A program made the translations under genes and the position numbers. Of a stretch of DNA of 64,000 nucleotides, positions 52,031 through 62,900 are shown one piece after another. The notes under the pieces are model-generated. The model made no database searches and was not told the origin of the DNA. It worked only from the letters and a program-made list of their open reading frames with translations. Position 1 is the first letter of the stretch. Every line of letters starts with the position of its first letter. The DNA comes from Flavobacteriaceae bacterium (GTDB lineage: Bacteria; Bacteroidota; Bacteroidia; Flavobacteriales; Flavobacteriaceae). The DNA lies in the NCBI GenBank assembly GCA_026709415.1, contig JAPOSZ010000018.1, forward strand, positions 1 to 64,000, written 5' to 3'.

Positions 52031-54635
52031 GAATTATAAATCTGATTTCTTTTATTAAAAGCTTCTTTACCTCCTTCTATGATATTAATGATATTCTTTT
52101 GAGTTTCTATCGAATCAACATCACCAGACTTTGTTTTAATCTGGTTATTGGAATATTCACAAGTTATAATTTGTTCGGAATCCCCTAAAAGTGGAAAATT
52201 TGCATTATGAGTGACTAAAATAAACTGTGTATTAGATTTTAATTTTTGAATGACTTGAATGACATTTTCATAAATGGTTTGATTATCTATGTCATCTTCC
52301 GGTTGATCAATGATGATGACATCATTATTTTTTTGATTTATGATATACAATAGTAGAGCCGATGCACGTTGACCTAGTGAATGTTTTGCTAGTTCTTTAC
52401 CATTATACATGATGTTATAGGTATTAGGAATTTGCCATGTCAGCAAACTATGTAAATTACTTTCGAATATGGACCAAAAATTTTCAAAAGAGGCCCCAAT
52501 TAGTTTTTGTATATCACTTTTACTTTGCCAAACTTTTCCAAAATCATCATAATTCGCAACTATTTTTTTAATGAAGATTTATGGATGCCCGAACCTTGAT
52601 AAATGGCAACTAGATAATTCAGCATTTCGGATTTATCCCCTTTAAACTTAGAAACAAACTTTAGTGGGGAATCAATATCATTGATATTTTTCAGTAAACT
52701 TTTGATATAATTGTATTCCTCAAACCATGAATCATCCAATTGAATTAAAGTCTCAATGAGTACTCTATGTTGTTTCAAGTATTCGAGTCTAGCTTTTTTT
52801 GAATAATCTAACATTATCGTTGCTCTATCAAGTAACGATTTCAATTTTTTGTACTCGTTTAAATTGATTGATTCTGAACTATCTAATTTAAGTTCACGGA
52901 TTAAATGTCTTTCCTTCTTAGCAAACTCTTCCTTTAAGGAGTGTCTTAAAGTTTGAAATTCTAATTCTTTGTTTTTCAATCTGTCATTTAGATTTCTCCC
53001 CTTTTGGTATTGAACTTTAAAACTTTCAAATCCATCAATAATCTCTTGATATATTGAGAAAAAACTCTCAAAAAAAGTTTTGTTGTAAGTCGATTTGTAC
53101 AGAGCAAATTCAGATAATTCACTATCGAGTGGTATGATTAAATCCTCTAAATGGTTTAGAAATATTTTTACTGATTCTAAGATTTGTCGAATCTTTAATT
53201 CATCCTTATCGAAGCTAATTTGCTTTTGAAGTTCATTTTCAATTCCATATTTTCTATAATACTCCAACTTATGTTTCGCATCAAGCATTTTATCATTCCA
53301 TTTTTCTTTATCACTTATAGATTGACTCAATTTTTTTAATCTATCCACGTTTTCAATTACCGCATGACGTCCATCTTGTATTTTTTTTTGATAAGGGACA
53401 ATTCTTGGACCTACTAGTTTTTCTACAAGATCACTCTCAAACTTATCATCTGTGTTTGACAAGTCTTTTTGGCCAAAATATAGTGGTTGATTTAATATGG
53501 TTTCACTGATGGATACTCCAGGTACTATTTCCCCATTGAAATATACATCAGGTTTTTCATGCAGGATACGTTTAATTTCGTATGGATTCCCATGACTATC
53601 GATAGCGCTTAAGGTAATTTTTCCTCCACTACCTAAATTGAATTCGATTAAATCTTTTTTATATTGAGTATCAGTGGCCTTGCTGCTAAATGGAATATTA
53701 AGTGCATATCGGATTCCTTCTAAAACAGAGGATTTTCCGCTACCGCGTATTCCAATGATGGTATTTAACTCAGGAGATAGATTGATTTTCGTGCCATTTA
53801 ACACGCCTGCACCTTCAAACTCTACACTTTTAATGTAGGAATGATTATAAACAAGTCTGTCAGATTGAATTCTGAGATTTTTATTTTGTAAAGCAAACTT
53901 GAGAGCAGAAAAACTAAGTTCCCCTAGTTTAATGTACTTTAAGTTTTTTTCTTTTGAAGTGATATCGTTTAAGTTTTTCGGATCTGTCCCTTCAACCTCT
54001 GCTGGATATAGGTCTCGTAGTTGATTTTGAATCTTTTTTCTTTTTTCATTACTGTGAACTTTTTGAAAGGCTAAAACTCTATTTTTTATTGAATTATTTT
54101 CAAATAGTTTTTTTATTCGTCCAGGTTTTAATTCATTCCAAAGTCCCTTCGACTGATGTACATGAGCGAATACTATAAAATAATCCTTTTTGAATTCATC
54201 TAGCGCTCTTACAGTTTCAACAACACTATATTTGGAGTTAATATTTCTTTTTGACGAATGAATACCTGAAAAAGCGGCTATTAAAAAATTTTCAATGTGA
54301 TTAATTTGTTCTTTATTATAGATCCATTCCTCAGAAAAAACAATCAGCGCATGAATGCCTGATTTTCCTTCATCAATTGAAAACTCGACTCCAGGTAGTA
54401 AACCAATATTACTTTTTTTTGCTTTTTTGTTTAGACTTCGAAACTCTTGTAAGTTAAATTTATTGTGATTCGTAATAACACCTAACCCTATATCTGCTTC
54501 GATTAAAGTGTTGACGTATTTATTAATGTATTGGTTTTCTTCACCTGAATAATCAAATTTATCATCTACTCTCGTGTGGAGGTGAAAATCCACTTTTTGC
54601 CAACGGCTTCCACACTCGAATGATAATTTACTCAT
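52021..54635 (-). pseudogene. TrlF-type PHP plus SMC-like ATPase, frameshifted at an A7 run
   Basis: Frame 1 (54635 to 52560, 691 aa) has a PHP phosphoesterase domain (VDFHLHTRVD, GVITNHNKFN, LPGVEFSID, FAHVHQSKG), Walker A GIRGSGKSSVLEGIRYAL and a long coiled coil. The other frame (open from at least 52562 to 52021) supplies the rest: GKVWQSKSDIQ, SLGQRASALLLYII (signature), DVIIIDQPEDDIDNQ (Walker B) and FILVTHNANFPLL (H-loop). One extra A in the A7 run at 52563-52569 would join them into a protein of about 870 aa, the family length. A sequencing error, phase variation or programmed slippage would all fit. Paired with the AlbA_2 gene. Confidence 0.82.
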
Positions 54636-54796
54636 ATTTTGATATAAACTAATCGTTGAAAGAAGTAATCCATAAATAATATTACTCCACTTAACGAGTT
54701 ATCAGCAAATTCACCAACATAAAAACATTCTGTATATCATTGGAATTTTAAATGAGTTTACATAAACAATTCTTTTAAAGCATAGTTTGGACTGTA

Positions 54797-54997
54797 TTAC
54801 CCAGATAGGAGAAGATTTTGATAAAACAACCGATGAAGGAGATGTACGATCCGAGTTAGAACCCCAATAGTAGAATCAAAAAAGTAATAAGTCGCTTTTG
54901 TGATTTGATTTTTCCAAAGCTTCTGTTTTGTTCTTTTGTGGCCGTTGAGACCTCTTTCTACACAAATGATCGTAGAACCGTTTTGATTTTTTGGCAT
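54797..54997 (-). pseudogene. Possible IS5-type transposase remnant
   Basis: The minus-strand frame has ERGLNGHKRTK and then FFDSTIGVLTRIVHLLHRL, which recalls the K.KGRKRH...VDTLGLL...VVH part of IS5-type transposases. Only about 65 codons remain. Similarity is weak and judged by eye. Confidence 0.3.
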
Positions 54998-55047
54998 CTA
55001 TGAAAAATGGGATTGTTGTTTCTTTACCTTTGTGAGACATCATTTTT

Positions 55048-56159
55048 TTGATGAAATCTCAACATCATTCACGGCGTATTGAACGTGGTCCAGCTAAATA
55101 CTTTCATGGGAGATGTGAGGAATTAACTTCGTTTCAACATCTTTTAAGGGAAACGGTTCAAGATCAAATAGGTAGCAATCTTCTCATTCAAGGGCCACTA
55201 GGTGTTGGTAAATCAGCCCTGATTGACTAACATAAAAAATAAGCGAAAGCATAAGGCAGGCAAGTCATAACATTAAATACTCAATCACTATACGATCCCA
55301 AAGAGTTGTTTCGACGCATGACTCAAAATAAAAAGACTCAAGAAATTGAAACGACGTTTGGAGTTGATTTAAGAGTATTTTAAAGGGGTTTTGTGCCTAA
55401 AAATGTAGAAGAAACGACTTATTTAAATGAAGCTATCATCTGTTCTCAATCCATCTTATTGGTTTTGGATGAAGTCCAGACATTAGAGCATTTACTATCA
55501 GGTAACATCCTCCCCAGGTATCTGATTTTTTAAATCATTATCATGATTTAGAATCGGAACAAGGCTTTATTCTTTTATTTGAAGGATTGAGCACTTCAAA
55601 AGAAGTCCTTCGATCGTTTGGCCTTTCAAAATTTAATCCGGGATGTCTTCATTATTTAAAAGCAATAGAACTTGATGCGGAATGATCCATTATTCACGAT
55701 TGGTTAACCAAAGAAATGAAAACCCCCAGTGATACGACATCTTGGATTGATCAAGTCACTCAACGAACCGATCGTTGGCCTCGTCATATTAAATCTTATT
55801 GCAATGCTTTGTGTGATTTTTTAGAGATAGAAGAAATGTTAAGCGATCAACGACTAAAACAAGTGTTAGCATATGGGGATGATTTAAAACATACGTATTA
55901 CCAACAACGATGTGATGGTATCGATTACCATCAAAGACAGCTTATGGCATCAACATTGAATGAATTACCTGATTGGTTTGTTCAAAAAGATATGGTTGAA
56001 ATTTTTTCAAAATCACTTTCCGAAGCAGCCTCTGAAAAACTTTATGAAAAGATTCTTTCGAAAGGGATTATTCATATTGATCAAGATGGAAAGTCTTCTG
56101 TTCCTGTTCCATCCCTTCGTTCGTTTCTCATGGAGGAATATGGTCCAAGTCATCCTTGA
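55048..56159 (+). pseudogene. FHGR-family AAA+ ATPase, decayed copy 2
   Basis: Same layout as the intact gene at 44316: RRIERGPAKYFHGRCEELTSF, Walker A LGVGKSALID, then stops (TAA near 55228 and others), LLVLDEVQTLEHLL as Walker B in a shifted frame, and a long open 3' part from 55716 with DRWPRHIKSYCNALC, FVQKDMVEIFSKSLSE and SLRSFLMEEYG. At least four lesions. The 3' part is still open for 147 codons, so decay is not very old. Confidence 0.75.
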
Positions 56160-56274
56160 ATACCACCTCCTTTTGGTGGATTATCGATCGAGTGATGATT
56201 CGGGTTTCATCGGAACGACTTGACTGATTTTTTGATGTCATGGAGTGGGTTCCCAAATAATAAAGCCTTTGAAA

Positions 56275-56288
56275 GGAAGATTATGTAC
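56275..56288 (+). repeat. Diverged terminal motif next to the S1 relative
   Basis: GGAAGATTATGTAC, followed by CTAAGTGCCAA and TCTGATTTTTTAA. The matching order (GGGGATTATATACTTAAGTGCCAA on the minus strand, from 36013) lies at the S1 locus. The distance to the S1-type stop is 63 bp here and 61 bp there. Confidence 0.55.
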
Positions 56289-56351
56289 CTAAGTGCCAAG
56301 GGATATCTGATTTTTTAACCTAATAACTAATAAGACATAGTTCCATCTATT

Positions 56352-56498
56352 TTATTTCTTCAATCCTGGAATCTGATGAAAGACCACTTTAACTAATTCT
56401 TCAGGCGTCGTATCAATACGCATATCCTCTTCCAATTCCGCTTTATTGGTAGTCGTAGGGTTTGATTTTAGAAGTTTAACTTTATCTTACAGTTTCAT
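56352..56498 (-). pseudogene. Decayed relative of small ORF S1
   Basis: Minus strand: ATG at 56498, an early TAA, then a frame with ELEEDMRIDTTPEELVKVVF and PGLKK, against ELEEDVRIDTSPEELIRRVL in S1. The N-terminal part matches S1 at DNA level in another frame. It sits between the two ruined ATPases, divergent from the second one by 16 bp. Confidence 0.55.
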
Positions 56499-56514
56499 TT
56501 GATTTATTTTTGTT

Positions 56515-57733
56515 ATGATGAGTTCAGCTAGAAAAACAATAGTTTCCGATCGGGGGTGAGCTCATTATTTTCATGGAAGAGATTTAGAAATCGATGCTTT
56601 TCAAAAGATTTTAAAATTATCTAAAGCAGATGGAAAAGGTCATTCGATGTTAATACAAGGAGCTCCTGGTGTTGGCAAAACAGCATTATTAAGAGAACTT
56701 GAAAGGATAGGGGAACAAGATGGTTGGACCATTTCTAAGATCGAGCTAGAGGCTTTATGAAATGTGAATGAATTACATAATGCTTTGATTGATGATAAAA
56801 AGTATGAAAAAAAATCAAAGAGTATCAAGCTAATATTAAATTAGCAAGTGGTTCGATGCGTTACGATAGAAGGGAATAGACATTTTCTAAAACGATTCGT
56901 GCCATTAAAAAACCACATCTCTTAGTATTGGATGAAGCTCAAATGATTGGTGTGGGCCATACCAAAGATAGTCCTGAAATCAAACAAGCTTCTTATGTGA
57001 TGAACCAACTTCATAATATTGAATTAAAACAAGGGTTGGTTTTTTTAGTCGTGGATTGAGTGATACTAGAAGGATTTTTAAAGATTTTAAAATATCGAGA
57101 TTTAATAGCCGTTCCGTTGTCAATCTTAGTGTTTTGGATCGAGAGTCAGAAAGAAATATTATTCAAGATTATTTAGTGAATGGAGCTGGTGTGGATCCAA
57201 AGCATCCAGATATCAATCATTGGATTGAACGAATGATCAAAGAAACACATCAATGGGCACATCATATTTCATGTTATGGACAAGTAGCCTCTACGTTGGT
57301 TAAAAATGACGGTGGTGTGTTATCGAATGATGTATTACTTGAAATTTTAAAAGATGCCCGAGAATTGAAAACGGAGTACTATGATGGTCGTTTTATTGAG
57401 TTAAATGAACCTCATAGAGCATCGATTTACCATGCTTTATTTGAAAATGAAGTGAAAGAAAATATTATTGTAGGGGGGCAGGTAAAATCTGATTTTGAAA
57501 TCAATCCGATGATTAAAGCTGCTGGAAGTATGTTTCAAGATATTGTTTCGAGGGGGATTTTGCAACCACGTCCTGATGGATTTTATCAAATTCCGATCCC
57601 ATCGTTAAGAACTTGGATGCTTCAAGAATATCAAAACTACTTAACGATCATCGATCAAAAACCAAGTCCTCAAATACAACAGTTGTTCAAGGGTATGGAA
57701 TTCTCTATAAATCAAGATCGAGCCATTGAATAA
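56515..57733 (+). pseudogene. FHGR-family AAA+ ATPase, decayed copy 3
   Basis: Begins MMSSARKTIVSDRG, TGA, then AHYFHGRDLEIDAFQKIL, Walker A GAPGVGKTALLRELE, a TGA after IELEAL, frameshifts, Walker B LLVLDEAQMIGVGH in another frame, and a long open 3' part from 57056 with DRESERNIIQDYLV, IERMIKETHQWAHHISCY and IPIPSLRTWMLQEY. Lesions total at least four. It differs from the other copies throughout, so it is an old paralogue and not a recent duplicate. Confidence 0.75.
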
Positions 57734-57746
57734 TGATTTGATGTCA

Positions 57747-57980
57747 TGTTCAACTATCTAGTGCAACATGGAACCCATGTTGATGCTATCTTTTCGATGG
57801 AGCTAAGGTAGTCTAATTGGCGAATGCCTCGGTGATTCATATCTTCAATGATTTGAATTTCTTGGTTCGGTATCGTCATCAATGCTTTCCCCTTTCGTAA
57901 ACCATTTTCTGAGCACTCCGATTGGGTTTTCAACCGTTCCTTTTGTAACATATTCGTTTCATGGCAGTTGTATCATGACA
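57747..57980 (-). pseudogene. IS30 transposase 3'-end remnant with palindromic site
   Basis: Starts with the 22-bp palindromic site at 57747-57768 (TGTTCAACTATCTAG, then TGCAACA). The minus-strand frame above it keeps NQEIQIIEDMNHRGIRQLD, nearly the same as NQEIQIIEDKINHRGVRKFD in the IS30 remnant at 46-47 kb. The rest of the element is missing. Confidence 0.6.
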
Positions 57981-58096
57981 AATGAGGTGTCATATAGATT
58001 TGAAAAACAAATTGTATCAGTAACTCATGATAAAAATTGAAAAATATGTAACCCTTTTAAAAAATTTACGTATTAATTATAAGTGTATTTTTTAAG

Positions 58097-58963
58097 ATGA
58101 GACAACTCAAAATAACCAAGCAGGTTACCAACAGAGAAACCGCTTCTCTAGACAAATATCTTCAAGAAATAGGTCGAGTACATCTCATCAATGCGGATGA
58201 TGAAGTTGAATTGGCACAAAAAATCAGGTCAGGCGATCAAGAAGCATTGGATAAATTAGTGAAAGCTAATCTACGATTTGTGGTGTCGGTTGCGAAGCAG
58301 TATCAAAATCAAGGATTGACCCTTCCCGATTTAATTAATGAAGGCAATTTGGGTTTAATCAAAGCGGCCAATCGGTTTGATGAAACGAGAGGTTTTAAGT
58401 TTATTTCATATGCTGTTTGGTGGATCCGGCAATCGATTTTACAAGCTTTAGCCGAACAATCTCGAATTGTTCGTCTTCCTCTCAATAAAATTGGATCCAT
58501 CAATAAGATTAATAAGACCATTGCTTATTTGGAGCAATCATTAGAAAGACATCCTACCATTGAAGAAATTGCTAAAGAGCTTGAAATCACCATTACCAAT
58601 GTCAGGGATTCTTTAAAAAATGCAGGAAGACATAAGTCATTAGATGCCCCACTTGTGGAAGGAGAAGAATCTAATCTGTATGATGTTTTAAATGTTGGCG
58701 AAAATCCAGAACCTGATGAAGGTTTGGTTTATGAATCGTTGGGATTAGAGATCGAAAGAACACTTTTAACCTTAAAAGATCGCCAAGCCGATGTGTTAAG
58801 ATTATATTATGGATTAGGGGGAGAACAACAGATGACGCTAGAGGAAATCGCTGAAAAACTTGATTTAACCAGAGAAAGGGTACGTCAAATAAAGGAAAAA
58901 GGAATCAAAGCATTAAAAAGAACATCACGAAGTCGAATTCTAAAAACTTATCTTGGTAACTAA
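58097..58963 (+). CDS. rpoD: Primary RNA polymerase sigma factor RpoD/SigA
   Basis: 288 aa, the short Bacteroidota housekeeping sigma without region 1.1. Starts [19 protein letters not shown]; region 1.2 [12 protein letters not shown]; region 2 [18 protein letters not shown] and [18 protein letters not shown]; region 3 with [13 protein letters not shown]; region 4 [20 protein letters not shown]. It stands alone between an IS30 remnant and decayed small-ORF/IS DNA. In many Bacteroidota rpoD lies next to pnp and rpe; its place here suggests a rearrangement. Leader is very AT-rich, no exact promoter box seen. Confidence 0.96.
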   Translation: MRQLKITKQVTNRETASLDKYLQEIGRVHLINADDEVELAQKIRSGDQEALDKLVKANLRFVVSVAKQYQNQGLTLPDLINEGNLGLIKAANRFDETRGFKFISYAVWWIRQSILQALAEQSRIVRLPLNKIGSINKINKTIAYLEQSLERHPTIEEIAKELEITITNVRDSLKNAGRHKSLDAPLVEGEESNLYDVLNVGENPEPDEGLVYESLGLEIERTLLTLKDRQADVLRLYYGLGGEQQMTLEEIAEKLDLTRERVRQIKEKGIKALKRTSRSRILKTYLGN

Positions 58964-59025
58964 TTGAGAATTGTATACTTTACACACAGAACTAGTGATA
59001 TTTCCTGATTTCAGACAAAATAGAA

Positions 59026-59041
59026 GGGACTTATACACTTA
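59026..59041 (+). repeat. Terminal motif copy near the S3 relative
   Basis: GGGACTTATACACTTA, two or three changes from the motif at 35464-35479. A weaker second copy, TTGAGAATTGTATACTTTA, lies just upstream near 58970-58985, followed by CAGAACT as in the 44171 repeat. Confidence 0.55.
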
Positions 59042-59044
59042 ACC

Positions 59045-59178
59045 TCATATCGATCGATTAGATTCTGGTTCCGGTTTTGATTCATTATTGTTTCGATGGA
59101 ATGCATCATCCATCACCGCATTGACTTTTAAGTGCTATTCCAAGGGAATGGTTTCATGGTTTGGCAATTCATTAAATA
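59045..59178 (-). pseudogene. Decayed relative of small ORF S3
   Basis: Minus strand: LPNHETIPLE, TAG, HLKVNAVMDDAFHRNN, against LPNYKKIPLELHLRVDHVMGEVFKK in S3. The stop at 59045 lies 4 bp before the terminal motif, in the same arrangement as at 35464. No downstream Panacea gene is present. Confidence 0.5.
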
Positions 59179-59289
59179 TGTTCCAATTTTCTTTGAAATT
59201 AGGGTAATCTATTCAATTTAATTTGTCGAATCGATTCTTATCTGTCCCCTTCAAATCCAAAAAGCGAAAGAACTAATTCAAGTTAAATA

Positions 59290-59510
59290 CATGAGTCTCT
59301 TTTTTTAAATGGTCAAGATATTGTCAAAGCTTGCCACTACTTGACCTTTTGGATTCAAGGTCATGGACACGGGCATCCAACCAATCGTGAGATCAGCCAA
59401 AATGCTTCAAAACACCTCGATGTGGTATGACATGCCATGATCTACGAACAATCCAATGCGTGAGCCAAACGAATCGACGGGAAAACACAGGAAGTCATCA
59501 CGGTGACTAG
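59290..59510 (+). pseudogene. ISAon1-type (ISL3 family) transposase 3' remnant
   Basis: The frame ASKHLDVV*HAMIYEQSNA, TGA, AKRIDGKTQEVITV matches the end of ISAon1 transposases (HALxYxQSNAxAERxNGKIQEIKTV). Two stops and no upstream part. It differs from copies 1 and 2, so it comes from another element. Confidence 0.5.
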
Positions 59511-59544
59511 TGTATAATACGGTCAAATTAAGCCACTCTTTTCG

Positions 59545-59582
59545 GTCTAACTGAGCCACCCCTAGGGGTGGCTCAGTTAGAC
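59545..59582. repeat. Perfect 38-bp palindrome, possible IS21 end-to-end junction
   Basis: GTCTAACTGAGCCACCCC, then TA, then its exact reverse complement; the centre contains CCTAGG. Reading outwards each arm gives GTGGCTCAGTTAGAC; on the left AGTGGCTTAATTTGACC follows. Repeated GTGGCTCArTTnGAC units are typical of the ends of IS21-family elements, so two ends may be joined head to head. It also could form a strong hairpin in RNA, but no U-run follows. Confidence 0.6.
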
Positions 59583-59627
59583 TAAAATCGATTGTCGGTT
59601 TAATGAAATTGAAACACACAATAGCCA

Positions 59628-59649
59628 TGTTTAACTCTCTAGTGCTACA
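59628..59649. repeat. Palindromic 22-bp site, copy 4
   Basis: TGTTTAACTCTCTAG followed by TGCTACA; three changes from the copy at 57747. No IS30 coding sequence is recognisable on either side. Confidence 0.45.
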
Positions 59650-59650
59650 T

Positions 59651-59897
59651 AAATCAGATAAAAACTCGTTGTTTCAAAAGAAATAGTTGCATTATCTTTT
59701 TATTCCTACTTGATACCATTCACTACGGAAGTGATAAACCACCCATCGTAAATTCGGTTCATTAGGCAAACTTCAAGGACTTGTATACTGGTGAAATATC
59801 CATCATGCATGTGTTTGTTGAATCGTATGGTTCAATCATTGAATCAAACACCGACAGATGGAGAATATTGAAGAATAATGAAAAGAAGAAAGAGAAT
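59651..59897. other. Non-coding spacer before the Cache lipoprotein terminator
   Basis: About 250 bp with only short ORFs. Phrases such as CATCATGCATG and repeated GAATC may be IS debris, but I cannot assign them. Confidence 0.3.
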
Positions 59898-59938
59898 TAA
59901 AAAAATATCCCCCATTTTCTTGAGAAAGCGGGGGATAT
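59898..59938 (-). terminator. Rho-independent terminator of the Cache lipoprotein gene
   Basis: On the minus strand ATATCCCCC (59938-59930), an inner part that also pairs, GGGGGATAT (59913-59905), then a run of seven T. It lies 58 bp past the stop at 59996. A strong terminator after a gene with two lesions suggests the locus was or is expressed. Confidence 0.85.
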
Positions 59939-59995
59939 GGATTTGTATACGTGGAGATAGTGTGAATATATCTCTTACGATATCATAACAAAGGC

Positions 59996-62900
59996 TTAAT
60001 CATCTAAATCGCCTGTATAGATTCCAGAACCGATGACGAACTTTCCTTGACCTTCGTATAATTCAAAACTATATGCGTAACCGAGTTTTGCTTCCTCATC
60101 GCCATCGTTAGGATTATTGGGATTATCATAAAAATATTGTAAAAACTGTCCTCCTTCATTTTCTCGTGCCCCTTTAACGAGTTCTTCGACAAATCTTTTT
60201 CCATTTTTGTCTACTCTATCAAAGTTTGCAAATCTATGTTCGAGACTCAGATTAGCGCCATGAAAAAGGTTGATGTTTTGGTCACTCACAATCCATACAT
60301 AGACAGAACCAGATTTCCAATCACCTTTATCATCTCGGAAGACGTTTCTTAACTGAGGGACACTGGTTCCGCCGAGTATTTGTTCCTTAGCTATTCTGGC
60401 CGCTTCTTGGGTAAAATCGGTGAGTGTCTTACGATCTTTAACCTGTGATGCCGTGACTTTCGGTTTGGGTACATTGTCAGGAGTTAAGTTAGGAGCCTCG
60501 GAGAGGTCTTGAGTGTACCCCCCCCCACAAGCACATAAGTCTCTCTGCCTATTTTGTCCCCGTACGAGACAGCGTATGCACTTTTTGTGTTTCCTTCGTC
60601 ATCTTGATACTTGACAAATCCACCACCTTCATTTTTGGCTTTATCGATGAGTTGCTTGATAACTCTTTTCCCGCCATCATCCCGGAATTCCAACAAGTTC
60701 TTACTCTCAAAGTCTCGATTTTTTCCATGAGTTAACAAATCCCCAGTTCTTTCGAGTACGACGAGGAGATACGTATCATCTCCGTCATTAAAGTCGTTGG
60801 GCTTTTTATTCCCATCATCGTCTTCTCCTCTCAACTGCAAACCGATTTCAGCCGCCTTGGTGACATCGGTCACTGGTTCGATTTCAGACTTGGCCCATTC
60901 GACAAATGCTTTGAGCGTTTCAGTATCATCATCCTTAACATCTTTGGCCGTCGTTTTCGTCGTCTCTGGTAAATCACCTGTATAGATTCCGGAACCGATG
61001 ACAAGATCTCCTAGAAAAGGACCCAAATTAACACTATAGGCGAAGCCGAGTTTTGGTTCATCACCATCGTCAGTAGTAGTTGGATTATTATAGGTGTACT
61101 CTAAAAATCGTCCGTTTTCTTTATCCTGTCGTGCTCCATTGACCAAGATCTTAATAAATTCATTCCCATTGTCATCCAATCGATCAAGGTTGGCGAATTC
61201 ATGTTCGAGATTCTGATTAGCGCCATGAAAGAGGTTGATGTTTTGTCCACTAACGACCCATATGTAAACAGAACCGGATTTCCAATGCCCCCCGTCTTCC
61301 GCTTTTTTTCGGAAAGAGTTCCTTAGCCGAGGGACACTTAAATTTGGTCCTTTATCAAATTGTTCCTTAGTTATTCGAGCCGCTTCTTTGACAAAATCTT
61401 CGAGTGTCTTTCTATCTTTAACCTCTGATGCCGTGGTAGATGGCTTTGGTAAATTCTCAATTTCAAGTCTTTCGGTCCCTTCAATTTTCTTGAGATCTTG
61501 GGTATAACCACCGATAAGCAAGTAATCCGCACCGGTTACGCCGTCTTTATACGAGGTGGCATAAGCCTTTTTGGTTTCTTCACCGTCTTGATAATCGACA
61601 AAACCACCACCACCTTCAGCTGCTTTGATAAGGTCATCGATGACTTCGACTTTTGATAAGGTCAGACCTTCTACGGTTCGATCTTTACCGTGAGTTAACA
61701 AATCCCCAGATGCTTGGTGTACTTTGAGGAGGTAGGTATCATTCCCGTCATTGAAGTCACTATTTTCTTTTCTGAGTTGCAACTCGATTTTAGCAGCCTC
61801 GGTGATATCGGTCACTGGTTCGATTTGAGACTTGGCCCATTCGACAAATCTTTCGAGCGTTACATCGTCTTTAACTTCTTGAGCCGTCACTTTTAAATCG
61901 CCTGTATAGATTCCAGAACCGATGACAAACTTTCCTTGTCCACGGATTAATTCAAAACTTTTTGTGAAGCCGAGCTTTGGTTCATCACCATCAGCAGGAT
62001 TAGTTGGATTATCATAGGTATATTCTAAGAATTGTCCTTCTTCTTCATTGTCTCTTGCTCCATTCACCAATAACTCGACGAATCGTTGCCCATCTTGATC
62101 TACTCGATCAAAGTTTGTCAATACGTGCTCGAGATTTGCATTAGCGCCATGAAAAAGGTTGACATTTCGGTCGCTGACAATCCATATATAGACCGAGCCG
62201 GATTTCCAATGACCCCCATCTTCTCGGAAAGAGTTCCTTAACCGAGGGATACTTAAACCTGGTCCTTTATCAAATTGTTCTTTAAGTATTTTAATGGTTT
62301 CTTCGACAAATTTTTCGAGAGTTTCTCTGTTTTTAACCTCCGATGCCGTGATGGATGGCTTTTTTAAACCGTCAATGACAAGTCTTTCGCTCCCTTCAAC
62401 TTTGCTGAGATCTTGGGTATAACCACCGATAAGCACGTAATCCGCTTTGGTTACGCCGTCTTTATACGAGACGGCATAAGCCTTTTTGGTTTCTGCACCG
62501 TCTTGATACTCGACAAAACCACCACCACCTTCAGCTGCTTTGATAAGGTCATCGATGACTTGAACTCCTTTCAAGGTCAGACCTTCTTGGTCTCGATCTT
62601 TACCGTGAGTTAACAAATCCCCACTTTCTTGGTGTACTTTGAGGAGGTAAGTATCATCCCCGTCATTGAAGTCAGTCAGTTTTCTGAGCTTTAATTCGAT
62701 TTCAGCGGCCTTGGTGGCATCGGTCACTGGTTCGATTTCAGACTTAGCTCATTCGACAAATGCTTTGAGCGTTTCATCGTCCTTAACTTTATCGGCAGAT
62801 GGGGGATTTACTTCCGATTCTAAGGCGGCAAGATGCTCATCTATTTTTTTAATAGAATCACCAAGTCCTGTCAGTGCATCCTGACCGGATTCAACTTGAC

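Noticed and set aside
59407..59628. 73-codon minus-strand ORF across the palindrome
   Set aside because: It runs through the IS palindrome and is antisense to an ISAon1 remnant.
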